Shown one piece after another: positions 48,234 through 60,694 of a stretch of DNA of 64,000 nucleotides (its first letter is position 1; each line of letters starts with the position of its first letter). The position numbers were made by a program, and so were the translations under genes. The notes below the pieces were generated by a model that saw only the letters and a program-made list of their open reading frames with translations, ran no database searches and had not been told where the DNA came from. Source of the stretch: Ectocarpus siliculosus (taxonomy: Eukaryota; Sar; Phaeophyceae; Ectocarpales; Ectocarpaceae); contig FN649739.1 of assembly GCA_000310025.1 (NCBI GenBank), positions 3,550,500-3,614,499 of the forward strand, written 5' to 3'.

Positions 48234-49699
48234 TCACTGGGCGACCTCGGGTTCATCCGGGGGAGTGACGTCACAATCCTCGATGGGGAGACCGGAGGCA
48301 CCGATAACGCAGATCACAGCGTTGGTTGCGTCGAACACGTCGTTTTGTTCCTGGTTGTCGCCATACTGGTCCCATTTTTCCACCTGGCAGTCGTCGTTGA
48401 GCGTCGCAATAACATGCTCGTGCTGGTCGCGGGCATAGCTGAAAGGGTATTCGGTAGACGACGGCGCTCCCACGCTCACCCCGTCAGTGGTCGTCACGGT
48501 CTGAACGTAGCGTACCGTCGCTTGATTAGAGCCAAGGTTCTTGTAGAACTTCACGTCGAAGTCAAAGTCCAGCACCAAGAGACTGAGGGTCCAAAACTCC
48601 TCGGTAACTGTGAAGAGGACGGACGGATAGGGGTCGATGGGAGGGGGGGCGTCAAGGAAAACAGGGCTACTTGAGGCTCAGATGAAGCGATGGAGGCCGG
48701 GATTCCGCGTAGATTATAGGGTTAACGTGCACCATGTTTGTAGGCTTTATTGTGCCACCAGTGGGATCCTGCTGTCAGCGGCAAACCAACCTGAAAAACA
48801 AACGAAAAAAAATAGAATCAAGGCACTAAGAGTTCCTTAAACCCGGTCTGCCGCTATCACCTCACTCACTACGGGACATATTTATCCAGCAATTCGTAAA
48901 TAGTGGAAAGGGATGTACAAGTAGGTCTCGAGTAGCCACACATCGGCTTCATGGTCGACGAGGGCATATGATGACTGGACCCTTCTCGCGATAAAAACAG
49001 AGGAAAGCGCAGCAAGTGGAAATATGGGTTACTCAAAAACAATCCAATACGATGAAAAAAGCTAGTGTGTGAACCTTCCTCTTGTTACTCCGGCTGATAC
49101 GTCAGGTATATACGCCGAAAGGTCTGTAAACCGGCACCAGAATATATTGGACGAAAACAAACACGCACGTCGACCGCCCCTTACGGGGTCCCACTTCATG
49201 GCATTTACAAGTGTTTTGTGTTTCCAACCACACTTGAGACTGACGTTTCTTCACTGCTCAGCAGGTTAGCGCGGTCGTGTACCTCTGCCCTTTTCGGCTC
49301 AGCGTACCAGGTGCACCGCCGGGCAAGCTCTACGTAGAAAGTAAGAGGCACGGCCCCTGTGTCGATAGATATGATGGCAAGAGACAGCCTCTTCTTACAT
49401 TGGAGGTCTGTGGCGGCCAAGTTCTCGTTGTGGTAAGTCTCGAACCCTGGGCCGTAGCCAGCAACCACGCAAGGAACATCCTCGGCCTCAAAGCAATCGA
49501 ACAGGTCAAGGATGGCCTGTGCCGGGTCCGCGCAGCCATCGTCAGATGAATCAGACGACGAATCAGAAGATGAAGAATCGCGGTTGCGCTTGCCCCTGCC
49601 CCTGCCGCTCAACTGGCGTTCGTTGGGCGACGACTCTTCCGCGGCGGTGAAGGCCAACAGAGCAGCACCGGCAACGAGAAGGATAGCGGAGATCTTCAT
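48234..49699 (-). CDS. Secreted protein, probable NTF2/SnoaL-like fold (2 exons, 224 aa)
   Basis: Exon 1 is 49699-49399 and exon 2 is 48607-48234; the intron has gtaaga and cttcacag borders and the phase fits. The protein starts MKISAILLVAGAALLAFTAA, a clear signal peptide. An Arg/Lys then Ser/Asp-rich linker follows (RGKRNRDSSSSDSSSDSSDD). From about residue 56 comes a compact domain: ADPAQAILDLFDCF helix, FETYHNENL, then FWTLSLLVLDFDFDVKF, a strand run with ATVRYVQTVTT, and FSYARDQHEHVIATL ending near VEKWDQYGD. A helix followed by a curved sheet with W..QY is typical of NTF2-like proteins. The tail is acidic with several Cys. Ligand and role are unknown. It is probably extracellular or vacuolar. 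Confidence 0.75.
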
Positions 49700-52600
49700 C
49701 TTGCTCTTATCTGGTTCAAAACAAGTTCTTCGTTGTTGGGGAGCGAGGTGGGGCGAGCAGCCGAGGGGTGGGCGGTGGTCCTAATTTGGATATGTCGCGC
49801 GGTATTGGATGCAGTTATATGCGTTCTACATATCAATCCACAAAGTCTGGAGGCATCAACAGCGTAAGAAAAATTACGATGGTGGATGTTCTGATGCTGC
49901 ATCAAAACGCGAACGAGCATGTCGCTTCATCCATGAGACGGACATATGTCAACTATTATAGTGCACAGGTAGCTTACACACGGCAGTTTGTACTCCGAAT
50001 ATCAAACAATGTGATCTGCGTGTTGTATCTTGTTGTGGGACTCTTTTGTGGATTGTGTGTACAATAGTTCAATTGTACGCTTCATCGGTAGTTTGGCATG
50101 CATTTTAGACATAGCCATGTGGTCCAACGCAGTATTTCTGAACTCGTGGGACCAATAAACAAACACCACGGACAGCAGCACCCATATATATCCAGGTTGA
50201 AACGATTCATGGAAAAACATATCATGAGAAATGAATGGAAGGAATCCCGGGCGAGGGCGGGGTGAAGGAATTCGCCCTGATACCCCGCGAGGCAGTCAAG
50301 GCCTTGTACCATCAGGGATATGATCCGCATGACCAGCGACGAAGTCACCAAATTTTCTAAAGAAGATGCTCGCATCCGGGTGAAACCTTCGACACCGCAG
50401 GTTCCACAGCTCGGGGGTACCTTGCCGCCAACCGAGATGGGTCTGAGTGCAGCGTTGTGAGCGCCTCCTGAGAGAGGCACGACGTTTTTTGGCTCGAATG
50501 CATGTGCACCCAGACAGGGTGTGCAACGAAGCACACCCCACACGCACGCGCGTCGCTCGCTCGCGACGATCGACGTATCCCGCCAACCACCAAGCAAGAG
50601 CCAACCACGCATTAGGCAGCAAGATGGCCTAAGTTGTTGTGGACCATGCTACACCACATCTTGTTCGGTCTTGGGCAATCGATGAAGACTGTAGTCGCAC
50701 CACTGCTGCTGCGCTATATGTGTGAAAAGCAGAGCCAGCACTAGATCCAATGCGCGCGTGAGAAGAGTCGTATGACACATACATCTGAACCTTTGTCGGC
50801 GCCGAAGCAGGAAGGAGGCCTCCCACTGCTGGCAGCAACCTCTATGACAGACCGCGCGCATGGATGGGTTGGTGGGTGAGGTGTACAGCATGGTGTTCAC
50901 CAAAGCGACTATTAATGATATGGAACCCTCTACTCTGGGAGCGAGCTCAGTCAAGCTATGTAGGGTGGTGGGGAGAGTGGGCGAGCCTTCGTGGACTCAT
51001 TTTCCCATCCTCAAAAGATTCATCAACCATTGGCACAGCTGTTGGGAACCGCAAGAGCCATGGACTCTTTGGGAAGAACAGTATCACATATCCCTTAGAT
51101 CCTACTCTTTTGCGTACGTGTGTCTGTGTGCTTCCTGAATCTCCATATCCTGACCTCTTTACAATGAACGGAAAGATGAACAACCTTGAAAACTTGAGCA
51201 ATAACAGACGCCAGCGGCCCGTCATGCTACACTTTTTGTTCCTATCAATAACAGGGTCGAACAACCACTGGGGCGGAAGGGGTACAGCAGGCGGATGAGA
51301 CGACGCGGGAAGACAGGAAACGCGAAGATGCGGACCGAGTGTCGCGACATACTGTGCCGGATTGCACCCCTTGCTTGACTTGCCCCCCCCCCCCCCCCCC
51401 CACCGCTTGGCAGGGATGTTGTAAAACAAGCCGATCACTTCGTGAGCTCAGCAACCAGGTTACCGTTATTTTTTTTGCCTTTGTTTTTTTTTTTGCGATA
51501 ACCGCGAATGGTGGTCGAGTAGGTTATGTTGTGCGGGGTCGAGAACCCTCACTCCGCGCAAAGGGGATAATCGCACGTTGTGTTAAATTGGTCAACCACC
51601 CTAGAGGCAGTTACACAGCGCTTACAACTGTCTCTGGAAGTGGAAGCACCAGAAAATAAATTAAATCATACGCAGCTGTCAGCCGTACGCAAGGAAGTAA
51701 GCACAAGATGCCGAACACCCTTAGCAGGATGCAGCGCACCCTTCATGCGACTCGCCGAATACCTCACGGCGCTTCGCGCTTGGTGATGTGAGAGCCTCGT
51801 CCGGTGAGAGCCCGGCGTGCTAAGTCCCGGCTTTGTAGGGATGCGAGGTCAATGGTCAAACGACAACGGCATGCACGACTATGAGTACTCCCCCCCAGCC
51901 CCCCCCCTAACACTGCACCATTAAAACAATCCCCCACGAACGAGGACGTACATTTGCTTGCTCGGGTGGCCCGCTTTGTGTTGTTTTGTGTTGTCTTGCG
52001 TTGTTCTGTTTGTTGTTTCGCTACTACGGCGTGTGTCTTTCTCCTCCTCTTCCTCTTTTCTCTCCATCTGCTCTCTTCTTTTCCTCTTTCGTTCTTTTTC
52101 CAGCCTACCTATAGGGCTACCACCTCGCTAGCGTGTAGTTGTAGAGGCGAGCGGACTGGCCTATACTATCTGTCGTGGACTTCTTTTGACTTGCTTGCGG
52201 ACGCTTCGGGTCCATTTTATTGTTTTGGTTTACCTTTTTTTGGGTAACTTAGCCTGTGACCACGGGAATCGACCCCGTCAAGCGTTAGAAGACTAGTACG
52301 GAGTACGGACAGAAGAGGGTACTGGGCAGAGAGAAGGGAACGGTTCTTAAATGTGAAGACAACAACAACAACCACAAACTTTGAAAAAAAGGGAACTTCA
52401 TGTACGTACCATATATATTGTACGTAGACTATACCACAATGCTTTTGTTTTCGGTGTGCGTGAAATAATTCCACATGATTGAAGAGCATTTGGCCACCAT
52501 TACGTAAAGTCTGTGTTCTGAGAGAGATAGATAGATCTAGCAGTATGTCGTGCGATTCTTTCTACATACAATAGAATGAGTTAAGTCTTTCCGTGTTTGC
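49700..52600. other. Gene-poor region upstream of the secreted-protein gene
   Basis: It contains the promoter side of the gene starting at 49699. Frames at 50082-50622 (minus) are open but show no domain or splice logic. A C-run lies at 51384-51400, a T-rich stretch at 51470-51495, and a pyrimidine-rich stretch at 52035-52105. I see no supported gene. Confidence 0.4.
51794..51890 (+). repeat. Dispersed repeat copy 2
   Basis: Partner of 38112-38210 in the same orientation, 13.6 kb away. It ends before a C-rich run. Confidence 0.7.
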
Positions 52601-52616
52601 GTATATTATTATTATA

Positions 52617-52683
52617 TTTTTTTCTTAACATGACACAACGAATCCATCTCTATCATAGAAAAGAGTCTTGAGACAGACCATAG
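52617..52683 (-). repeat. Inverted dispersed copy of the 57.8-kb repeat
   Basis: The reverse complement of this stretch contains gactcttttctatgatagag and gattcgttgtgtcat followed by ttaagaaaaaa. The same order occurs on the plus strand at about 57803-57860 and, in part, at 57968-58008. Confidence 0.75.
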
Positions 52684-52908
52684 CGTTGTTTAGCGGCGTT
52701 TGTTTATGTTTCCTAATAGAATTACGTACGTACACAATGCCTGTGGTTGAGATATATATACGTACGTGCGCTACATCTTCTACTCGTTCGTGCAAATACA
52801 GCCGCAGGCAAGTATGCGATGCAGACGCATGTCTACAGCAGTACGTATACATCTACCGTAACCTAAACTACGGAATTTTCCCCCCCTAGCACAGATTCCC
52901 CCCCCCCC

Positions 52909-53008
52909 NNNNNNNNNNNNNNNNNNNNNNNNNNNNNNNNNNNNNNNNNNNNNNNNNNNNNNNNNNNNNNNNNNNNNNNNNNNNNNNNNNNNNNNNNNNN
53001 NNNNNNNN
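52909..53008. other. Assembly gap (100 N)
   Basis: This is a run of exactly 100 N, the usual placeholder for a gap of unknown size. It is flanked on the left by a C homopolymer. Confidence 0.99.
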
Positions 53009-53320
53009 TAAATTTTTTTAATTTTTTTTTTTAAACAGGAAAAAAGGAATCCTTTTTTTTTAAAAAAAAAGTTTTTGAGACAACCCAAAGGTTTTTTTAG
53101 GGGGGTTTTTTTATTTTTCTAAAAAAAAAAAGGAAAGAAAAAAAACCCGGGGGGGGAAAAAAAAAAAGGAAGGGGGGCAAATTTTTTTATTTTTTGGGGA
53201 AAAAACCCCCCCGGGAAATTTTGGGAGGCAAACCCATTTTTACCCCAGTAGGTAAACTTTTCCCGAAACTAAAATTAGGAATTTTTCCCCCCCTAGCAAA
53301 GTTTCCCCCCCCCCCATGTT
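53009..53320 (+). other. Low-quality duplicate of the sequence left of the gap
   Basis: Homopolymer-bloated sequence follows the order of 52620-52908. gagacaacccaaaggttttt stands for gagacagaccatagcgttgt. ctaaaattaggaattttt followed by cccccctagcaaag stands for ctaaactacggaatttt followed by cccccctagcacag. It looks like a poor read of the same locus placed on the other side of the gap, not genuine sequence. Confidence 0.75.
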
Positions 53321-54349
53321 CCGTTTGGAAAGGGAGGGGGGGTCAAGGGTAAAATGATTAGGGCAAGCAAAAAAGGGGTACCCCCCCCCCCCCCCCCTCC
53401 ATTACCTTTTCGGCCTGGAAGCATCGTTTCGTTGATTTAGTCCCGGGGTAGATCGTTTTCGACCAAACAAAGAAAGATCCCCCCGGGTATATACTATGTC
53501 AATTTCCCCCCAGGGTACCAGTTTCCCACGAGTTCCCCCGGGGGCGATGTATTTCCCTTATTTTCTGAGTCGATTTTGTTGCATGGCGGAGCACAAAAGC
53601 ATGATATGGGACTGAAAATTCATTTGCAGATCTGACTTCGAGCGAGATTCAGGTGTGTGTACCGTTTGTCACTTGGCCCTCGCAGTTGTTTTGCGGGTGA
53701 AATGCTCTCGTTTTCCTGTCTATTTCTTGCATTTATCATCCCTGGAATCAGCTGAAACGTACAACAGGATGCTAACGAAACCTTGCGCACAAAGGGAACA
53801 AATAATCGTATTCATTTTTGGATCTCATTGTAACTCAAGGTAAAACCGAACCATAAAAAAAATAGCTTATTCCTGCGGACAAACTGCGAATTCTTGTGCA
53901 TGAGCTTAGGCAATGAATGGTACCACTCGTGCGACCCGACAAAAACCTCATCCATCTCAGTTTCGCCAATCTGTGTGTGTGTGGTGTGTGGACCATCCCC
54001 CCCGGTACACGTCAATTACCCCCCGGGAGGTGTGGTTTCACAAAAAAACCGATCCCCTCCCTGGGGGGAAAACTCCGTAGTTGACGGTATTATCTGATAG
54101 TTTTCGGTGTTTTCGTCTTCAGATTTTTTTGTGGGTACATAACGATTCGCATGGATCTGGATGGATGGATGGACGGTTGAGGAATCTCAACCACGTGCGC
54201 GTGTGCCCGGCGTGTTCATACTGCTGTACACAAGATAACTTCACAAGATTTTTTTTTCTTGGAGTAGTGTAGTAAACAGCCAACAGCCTCGTTCGCCTCC
54301 CTTTCTTTCGCCTCGCCCGTTCGTTCATTTGCCTGGGAACGGCCAGTAG

Positions 54350-54424
54350 CGAGGAGCTGAGAGGAGCTGAGAGGAGCTGAGAGAGAAAAAAGAGAGAAGA
54401 GAGAAAGAGAGAAAGGGAGGAAAG
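54350..54424 (+). repeat. Purine-rich GAGGAGCTGA/GAGA simple repeat
   Basis: Three tandem copies of gaggagctga are followed by a GA/GAAA run. The long minus-strand frame over 54899-54216 passes through this low-complexity sequence and is not supported as a gene. Confidence 0.7.
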
Positions 54425-55059
54425 AAAAGAGGAATTTTGACTGAAACGGAGCCGCAACCAGGGGCTTCGGGGCTGCGCCGAAAATCACACAAACGCCGAA
54501 AATAAATTGCGGTATAGGTATGCGAAAGATTGACTGACGGAAGTAAGGGAAATCTGCGTTTTGTGAGAAGAGGCAGAAATAAACCGTTGGCCAATCAGAA
54601 AGCAGGAAGCGGACGAACGTGTTGGTTCCTGTTTTCAGTCTACTCGCTTCGCCGTGTTTACCGGGGGCGAGCGAGAGCACGTACGTGTGTGTGCTTGTGG
54701 TGGCCAAGGGTTGTTTCTGCCGTGACGTTTCTTTTTCAGCTTCGATTTCGGGGCAAACAAAGCCGCCAACAACGCAGATAGGCCGGCCGCCGAAGAAAAT
54801 ATCCACTCTTGCCGGAATTTCGGCGCACAATCCTGCGGGTCCCCCGCCAAAAATAAATAAAAATCCAAAACGAATGGCCGCTGCGCCCCTGCCATTCACC
54901 CTCCTGCTCCACGATACACGATACCCCTACCAGCTACCAGACACCAGACCAGACAGCTTTGGTGTACTCTCTGCTGTCTGCTGGTCTCCATCTAGTCCAT
55001 GGGTCCAAAATGTTTCACGAACGAGGGTTGCAGCCAATACGACAACTATAACGCTTCTG

Positions 55060-56161
55060 AGCTGATGTGTCACGGATGTTTTCGACCACATGCACTTTTT
55101 TCCATTGAAGGCAAAATTGAGGGAAGCTTTAAAATTGTCATTTGAACACCAAACTGAGAGACGTGGGTTCAAATCTATGCAGTTGCGATGGGGCATTGGG
55201 CCTGATAATAAGACCCCATTTGTTAGGGACATCGGTTGGTCTAAGGAAAACCCAAGTAACGTAACGTCTAGTAGAGGTCGACCGAATCACATTGGATGGG
55301 AACGGGTCTGTAAATGGATAGATTTTATTTTGGATGAAGGATTTGTACAATTTGGGAATGGCATACCAACAAGCCTCTGGTATCTTTATGGGAACGGCAC
55401 CAGCCCCCGAACTAGCGAATATTTTTGCGTTTATACATGAATTTGATTTTCTGAAGGAGATGGTGGAGGAGTATTTAAGTGCTAAACAAGCTGGGACTAC
55501 ACCGTTGTACCCATTTGAATTTATTGAGCAGTATAGCATTGGTACAAAACGGTATGTAGATGACATTTTTACAGTGAGATATGGTAACCAGACTGGACCA
55601 ACATTTGAAGATATTATATATAAGGAGGGTAATCAGTATGGTGGTATGTACCCTACGATGGTGCTAGATATGGATGGTGATGAGATAGAAAATCCTGTTC
55701 GCATTACACTAGAACAGTGTGGGGAATCATCGCACTTTCTAGATATGCAAATAGGGCAAGACATTCCTGGTAAGACTTGTATTGGTATGTACAATAAACG
55801 CCAACATATGGCTACGCTGAAGAAATATCGGGCATTTCCACATTGGGAAACAGTGTTATCTACTAGGTGTAAAATGTCGACGTTACACTGTCAAATATTA
55901 TGCCGATTTGCTATTAGATGTACTGACATTCGATTCTTTCAAGCAGCTACAGCCAGACTGATGGCGGATATGCTTGCACGTCACTATTCTAGTCGACTTG
56001 TACGTAATACTTTACACAATTTCATGTATACATTTTTTCGTACCTCGCCAGTGACTGCAAACATTGTCGGTATAAATGTACCTACGGTGCGGAATTCATA
56101 CTGGAAGAAAGTGGAACTTGGTATTTGCAAGCGATTAGATACGGAGGACTTTACTTGTTAG
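55060..56161 (+). pseudogene. Reverse transcriptase fragment, Penelope-like or viral type, frameshifted
   Basis: An N-terminal part is open from about 55066 (LKAKLREALKLSF, later WIDFILDEGFVQFGNG). After a one-base shift near 55345-55370 the main frame continues to the stop at 56161: SGIFMGTAPAPELANIF (motif B region), KRYVDDIFTV (motif C with YVDD), SHFLDMQIG (motif D/E region), then a basic C-terminal part with RLMADMLARHY. The GIxMGTxxAP...AN and F-L-D-M spacing is that of Penelope-type and related reverse transcriptases rather than LTR or LINE enzymes. The 5' part with motif A is missing or beyond a stop. Composition is visibly more AT-rich than host exons. No GIY-YIG endonuclease is seen. 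Confidence 0.7.
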
Positions 56162-57700
56162 ATCAGCTTGCGTGTTATCTTGTATTGTGTTTGTTTTGAA
56201 TACGTTTCGCTGTATTAAAACGTGTTTCATTTTGTTGTTCAACAATGCCTGAAATATTGTTATGTTGTGTTCTTACACCGTGATGTATATATGAAGGACG
56301 CTGGTGGTCTGGTGTGTAATTAACGACGTCAAATTCCCGTTTAATTTACTTTTTGTGCTAACAAACCTGCACACACTACTTTATTAGGAGCTTTATAGCT
56401 TATAGCGATGCGAAAATCTGTGGGCAACCGCATATTTGACCGTCGAAACCGCAAGGGGGAACACTGAAAATGAAACGTGTCCCTTGCAATTAAGATAATC
56501 GATTTCTGTGCACCTTTCATGCAAAACATACACCCAGGTGACAACGGAAAAACTGGGAATTCCGACAAATTCCGCTGAACCAGAAATCTGCACTTCAAAG
56601 AGCCAGCCAGCCACATCTATCTGCTGAGAGGAGCACGCATGCATGCAGTCATTCCGTTTTTAGCTCAGCTACCTACCTCTCTTGGATTGCGGAGCTAGCC
56701 GGCATTTCGGATCCAGCCGTTGTGCGATACTAATCATCTCCGATAGGACTTGAGGAGGACGGACTGTAAAGCTGTAGTAGCATACTGCACTGCGTCTGCT
56801 CCTTGCTGCTGCTCTTGGCTGACCCAGGACTTCGAAAATCCCCACAGGTACGAACAAACTCCTTTATGTGTGGTGGAAGGATGGACTGCGCTCCTTTCTG
56901 TGTGGTCTAAGGATGGACTACACCATGCATAACATACTGAAGCTGCCTTCACCTGTCGCCGCCATTCCACGTCTACCTGTCCATGACACGTGCTGCCAAC
57001 TGATGCGACAACTGATACGACGACACCTGGGTACAACATGGACACAGGAAGTACTCCCCCTGCCCATACACCGTCAAAATAGTCAAAATAGCTAGAACCT
57101 CTCTTTTTCCTCCCATGCCAAATACAAATGACGATATAACATACATGAAATGATCGATCCTGTCTTTACCTGTGGTCCACGCTGCCTACTAATAGGAGAG
57201 AGAGGTAGCCATACCTTCTGCCTACAAACGGGTGAGATAGGGGGTCATACCCACTGCATCTAACACACACCCACATGTATGTCGGTGTAGAAACCTCAAC
57301 TACATGCCTCTATCGGCGACCACGTCAGGAGGCAATGCCGAAAAAAGGAAAAAAATGTTCTCCCGTGCCATTTGCACATTTGCAGATTTAATAGCACGAA
57401 ATTACACGAAATTACACAAAAAGGTCACAAAAAGGTAAAAAGGTAAGAAAATGGTGAGACCACGCCCGTGTGTCCGCACATACCCCGAAATGTACCCACA
57501 CATATTGTATACATACCCAAATACCCGGTACATACGCGTACCACATTGAACATACGTTTGAAAACCGAGGAAGATTGCATTCCATATGGCTAAAAGGGTG
57601 CCACACACAAAACGCCCGACCAGTACCTAACACATATATATCATCTGCACCTTCCCAACAAAACATATATGAGACACACAAGACAACCACCAAACTGTCT
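56162..57700. other. Non-coding, no supported gene
   Basis: AT-rich at first, with many short frames. Two near copies of a ggatggact motif lie at 56878-56920. I see no splice-bordered exon or RNA gene. Confidence 0.4.
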
Positions 57701-57717
57701 TGTTGAGCCTATTACCC

Positions 57718-58010
57718 GCAGGGGAGATGTCCCTATATGCTGTCTGGGAAATCGTAGACATACAGGTACTTTTCTGACGCTATGAATCCATTGCTAATCT
57801 GTCTCAGACTCTTTTCTATGATGGAGATGGTTTCGTGGTGTCATATTAAGAAAAAAAAAAAAAAATGATTCCTGTCAATAATGTCCCTACAGACTATGCT
57901 GTCTGGGAATCGTAGACATACAGGTAGCTTTTTCTGACGCCATGAATTCATTGCTTGTAATCTGTTTCTGACTCTTTTCTATGATAGAGATGGATTCGTT
58001 GTGTAGCAAC
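57718..58010 (+). repeat. Two-copy tandem duplication, about 160 bp
   Basis: Both copies run through atgtccct, tatgctgtctggga, atcgtagacatacaggta, ttctgacgc, atgaatycattgct and gactcttttctatgat. An A-run at 57850-57865 separates them. The 3' part is also found inverted at 52617-52683. Confidence 0.8.
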
Positions 58011-60360
58011 TAATTTACACACGTTTATATGTTTTATGTCTGTTTTTACACATGAAAATGTCAGCTGTGGTAGGGCTTTTGCGTCGAATATGCAAGACAG
58101 ACGCGCACCATGACCGGCACCTACTGTAGTTTTTTAGTGCCCACGACCGTTCACGATCACGCACGATCCACTGCCAACTACATGCATACATGCAGTCTAG
58201 CACGCGGAGTCACGAAACCAAACCAACCCCCCGGGCTGACTGGTCGTCCAAGGCAACTAGTGGTGCCACCTACTGCTCATCTCCGCAGCCCAGGAGACTA
58301 GGTCTGTGACTGCGCGCACAGCATCATCCATAGCCTCCATACAGCAGCAAGCAGTGTGGGCGACGAATATACACATACGCCACGCATCATCACGCATCGT
58401 CTCGTGTCCTCCCGTTTCTGAACCGATTTTCAAAGCTCGACTACAGTACTGACTATCTATGCCTAAACGGTACCATGTACGGAAGCTCTATCTAGACGAG
58501 ATGGTTCCAACACTGCCCTTTGTAGCTGCCACTCTCTCTGCTGATGTAGAGTAACCGAGCTTTGGAAATCGGTTCAGCAGGCTTTTTGACTAGGCTTCAT
58601 ATCCTTTTCAGCTGATGATGTCACCGAGCTTGATGTCACCCCTTCTTACAATAAAATAATAAAATGTATATAACCAACCACCTTGAACCGCCTATTGTAG
58701 CGCTTCGCAGGGGGAGTTTCATGCGTCGCCTTTCGACCCCGCAGCGGCTCAGCAACAGATCTAGGTAGGAGTGCCAACACGAAAGTCCCTGCTCCATCAA
58801 GCGATGCTCCTGGTCTCTCCTGATACATACAGGTGTTGATGTTGGGGACTCCTACATACAGTACATGCCGCAGAAGGTCGTGTCTGATATAAAAATTGAT
58901 TGTAGCACTCTATCTTGTAGCCTGTAGACTGATGATGATGTACTAAACCGCATGGACGCGTCGCAGGATGGCACTCGGTGCATTCCCAGATCCAACCGCG
59001 GCATGCTACCTCCAAACGCAGCATGAAACTCTGTCCACTACAGCAAAAAACCGCGGATACAACACAGAGAGACGGTAGAATGAGAACGAGCAGCGGTTAC
59101 GAGGGTACGACGACAGAGGTTACACCCGACACCCGCCGAGTTGGCGAGTCGAGCGTTTGTTATCAAAATAGATTATGACGGGTACTGCAGGATAATGTCA
59201 CTTACCAACGGCAGGTGGATGAGGCAGTTGATCCTCTTGCTTCCTTGGTCGGATCCGGGTTGCGAAATACAGTGAGAACGGTGTGGAACGCGGCGGGGGG
59301 CGGGCGCGTGAGAGAGAGAGATAGATAGAGAGAGAGAGAGAAAGAGAGAGGGGGGGGAAGAGAGGCAGGCTCTTTGAGGGGGCACGTGCGTGGTGGAATA
59401 ATATGTGGTGGAATAATATGTCCACAGCCGGTTGAAACTTTGCCATAAAAAAATGAAACATGAACCTTTCAACCACATTATTTTCTGGTGCCGCCTATAA
59501 AAAAAAAGTACTGGCAAGTTGTTGCTGCTCCTCTGTGGAAGAGACCAAGAGACAATAAAAAAAGAAAAGGGGCCGGTGTGTCCCCTGTACGTTGTTACCA
59601 TGCGTTTGTTTGTAGCGATATGATGGTTCAGTCAAAGTCAAGTGGACTCTAAATATAAAGAAAGGCTGCATCGACTGGCTGCAGCATTGCTTGCGCTTGT
59701 TGTGCAACTTGCGCATGTGCAGGTGTGTCTGCTGCGCTTTGAAGGATGCCCCCGATATGATACAGACGTACGCGAATTTAAGCGTAACATAATATAATAA
59801 TCAATCCTACTACATGACATACATACATACATACATGTATATGTAGTCTATTGCATATATACATCCATACATAATACATAGATAGGGACAGCAGCAGCAA
59901 CACACACACGCACAAAAGAAGTCTCCACGAGGAAGAGATACTACTGCGTATGTATACATACATAAAATGCATACAAAGTATGCATTCACCATCAGTCATC
60001 AGTCAAAAGGGTTGCATATTGTATGCATATACTTTTGTGGCACCACCATCATCAGCTAGCTGTTGTTATTGTTGGAGAGGCGAAGACCTGTTGTTGTGGA
60101 GACAGGCAGTTTGGGTGCTGCCCATGGGATCCCGCGCTGTTTTGTACGGTACTACAGCAGTTTTGAGTGGGGCGGGCAGTGCAAAAATTCCTACTACGCG
60201 TACCACCACCAAGGACCACATTGATTGCACAGGAATATGTGTGATGACTACACAAACATGCTGCATATAATATACGAACCACACCCGCCCGGGGAGAAAA
60301 ATCGAACAGAATACAACGTACATCATGCTCCTCGTATGTATGTTGTAGACTAAATATATG
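58011..60360. other. Non-coding, microsatellite-bearing
   Basis: It has a (GA)n-rich stretch at 59308-59362 and CATA/TACA runs at 59818-59875. No frame has exon-like borders. Confidence 0.45.
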
Positions 60361-60364
60361 TATT

Positions 60365-60367
<3 letters not shown>

Positions 60368-60408
<41 letters not shown>
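60368..60408 (+). repeat. (CT)n microsatellite
   Basis: About 20 uninterrupted CT units, then CTCGCTCG variants to 60418. Confidence 0.95.
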
Positions 60409-60411
<3 letters not shown>

Positions 60412-60616
60412 CGCTCTCTATTGCTATCAGTCGCTCCCGATGTTTTGGAAACAAGACGACCGTTCAACCAGTTTGTGTTGCAGTCAGCGTGCCGTATTAC
60501 TTTGAAGTGATTTGGGGTATCCTGAAGTTAGTTGTAGGATGCGCGAGGACTACATGTACATACCAGTATTCTAAACTGCCTACCATACAATAATAAAACA
60601 AAACTTTGTAGGCCGC

Positions 60617-60618
60617 CG

Positions 60619-60652
<34 letters not shown>
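60617..60652 (+). repeat. (GTT)n microsatellite
   Basis: About 11 GTT units, followed by two GTC units. Confidence 0.95.
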
Positions 60653-60694
60653 CGTCGTCCCTTTTCAAAAACGTGCTGTTCGATGTTTATGTTT

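Noticed and set aside
52780-53088. ORF running through the N gap
   Set aside because: It is made of placeholder bases and corrupted sequence.
54216-54899. 227-codon minus-strand ORF
   Set aside because: It crosses a GAGA-type simple repeat and low-complexity sequence, with no domain and no splice context.
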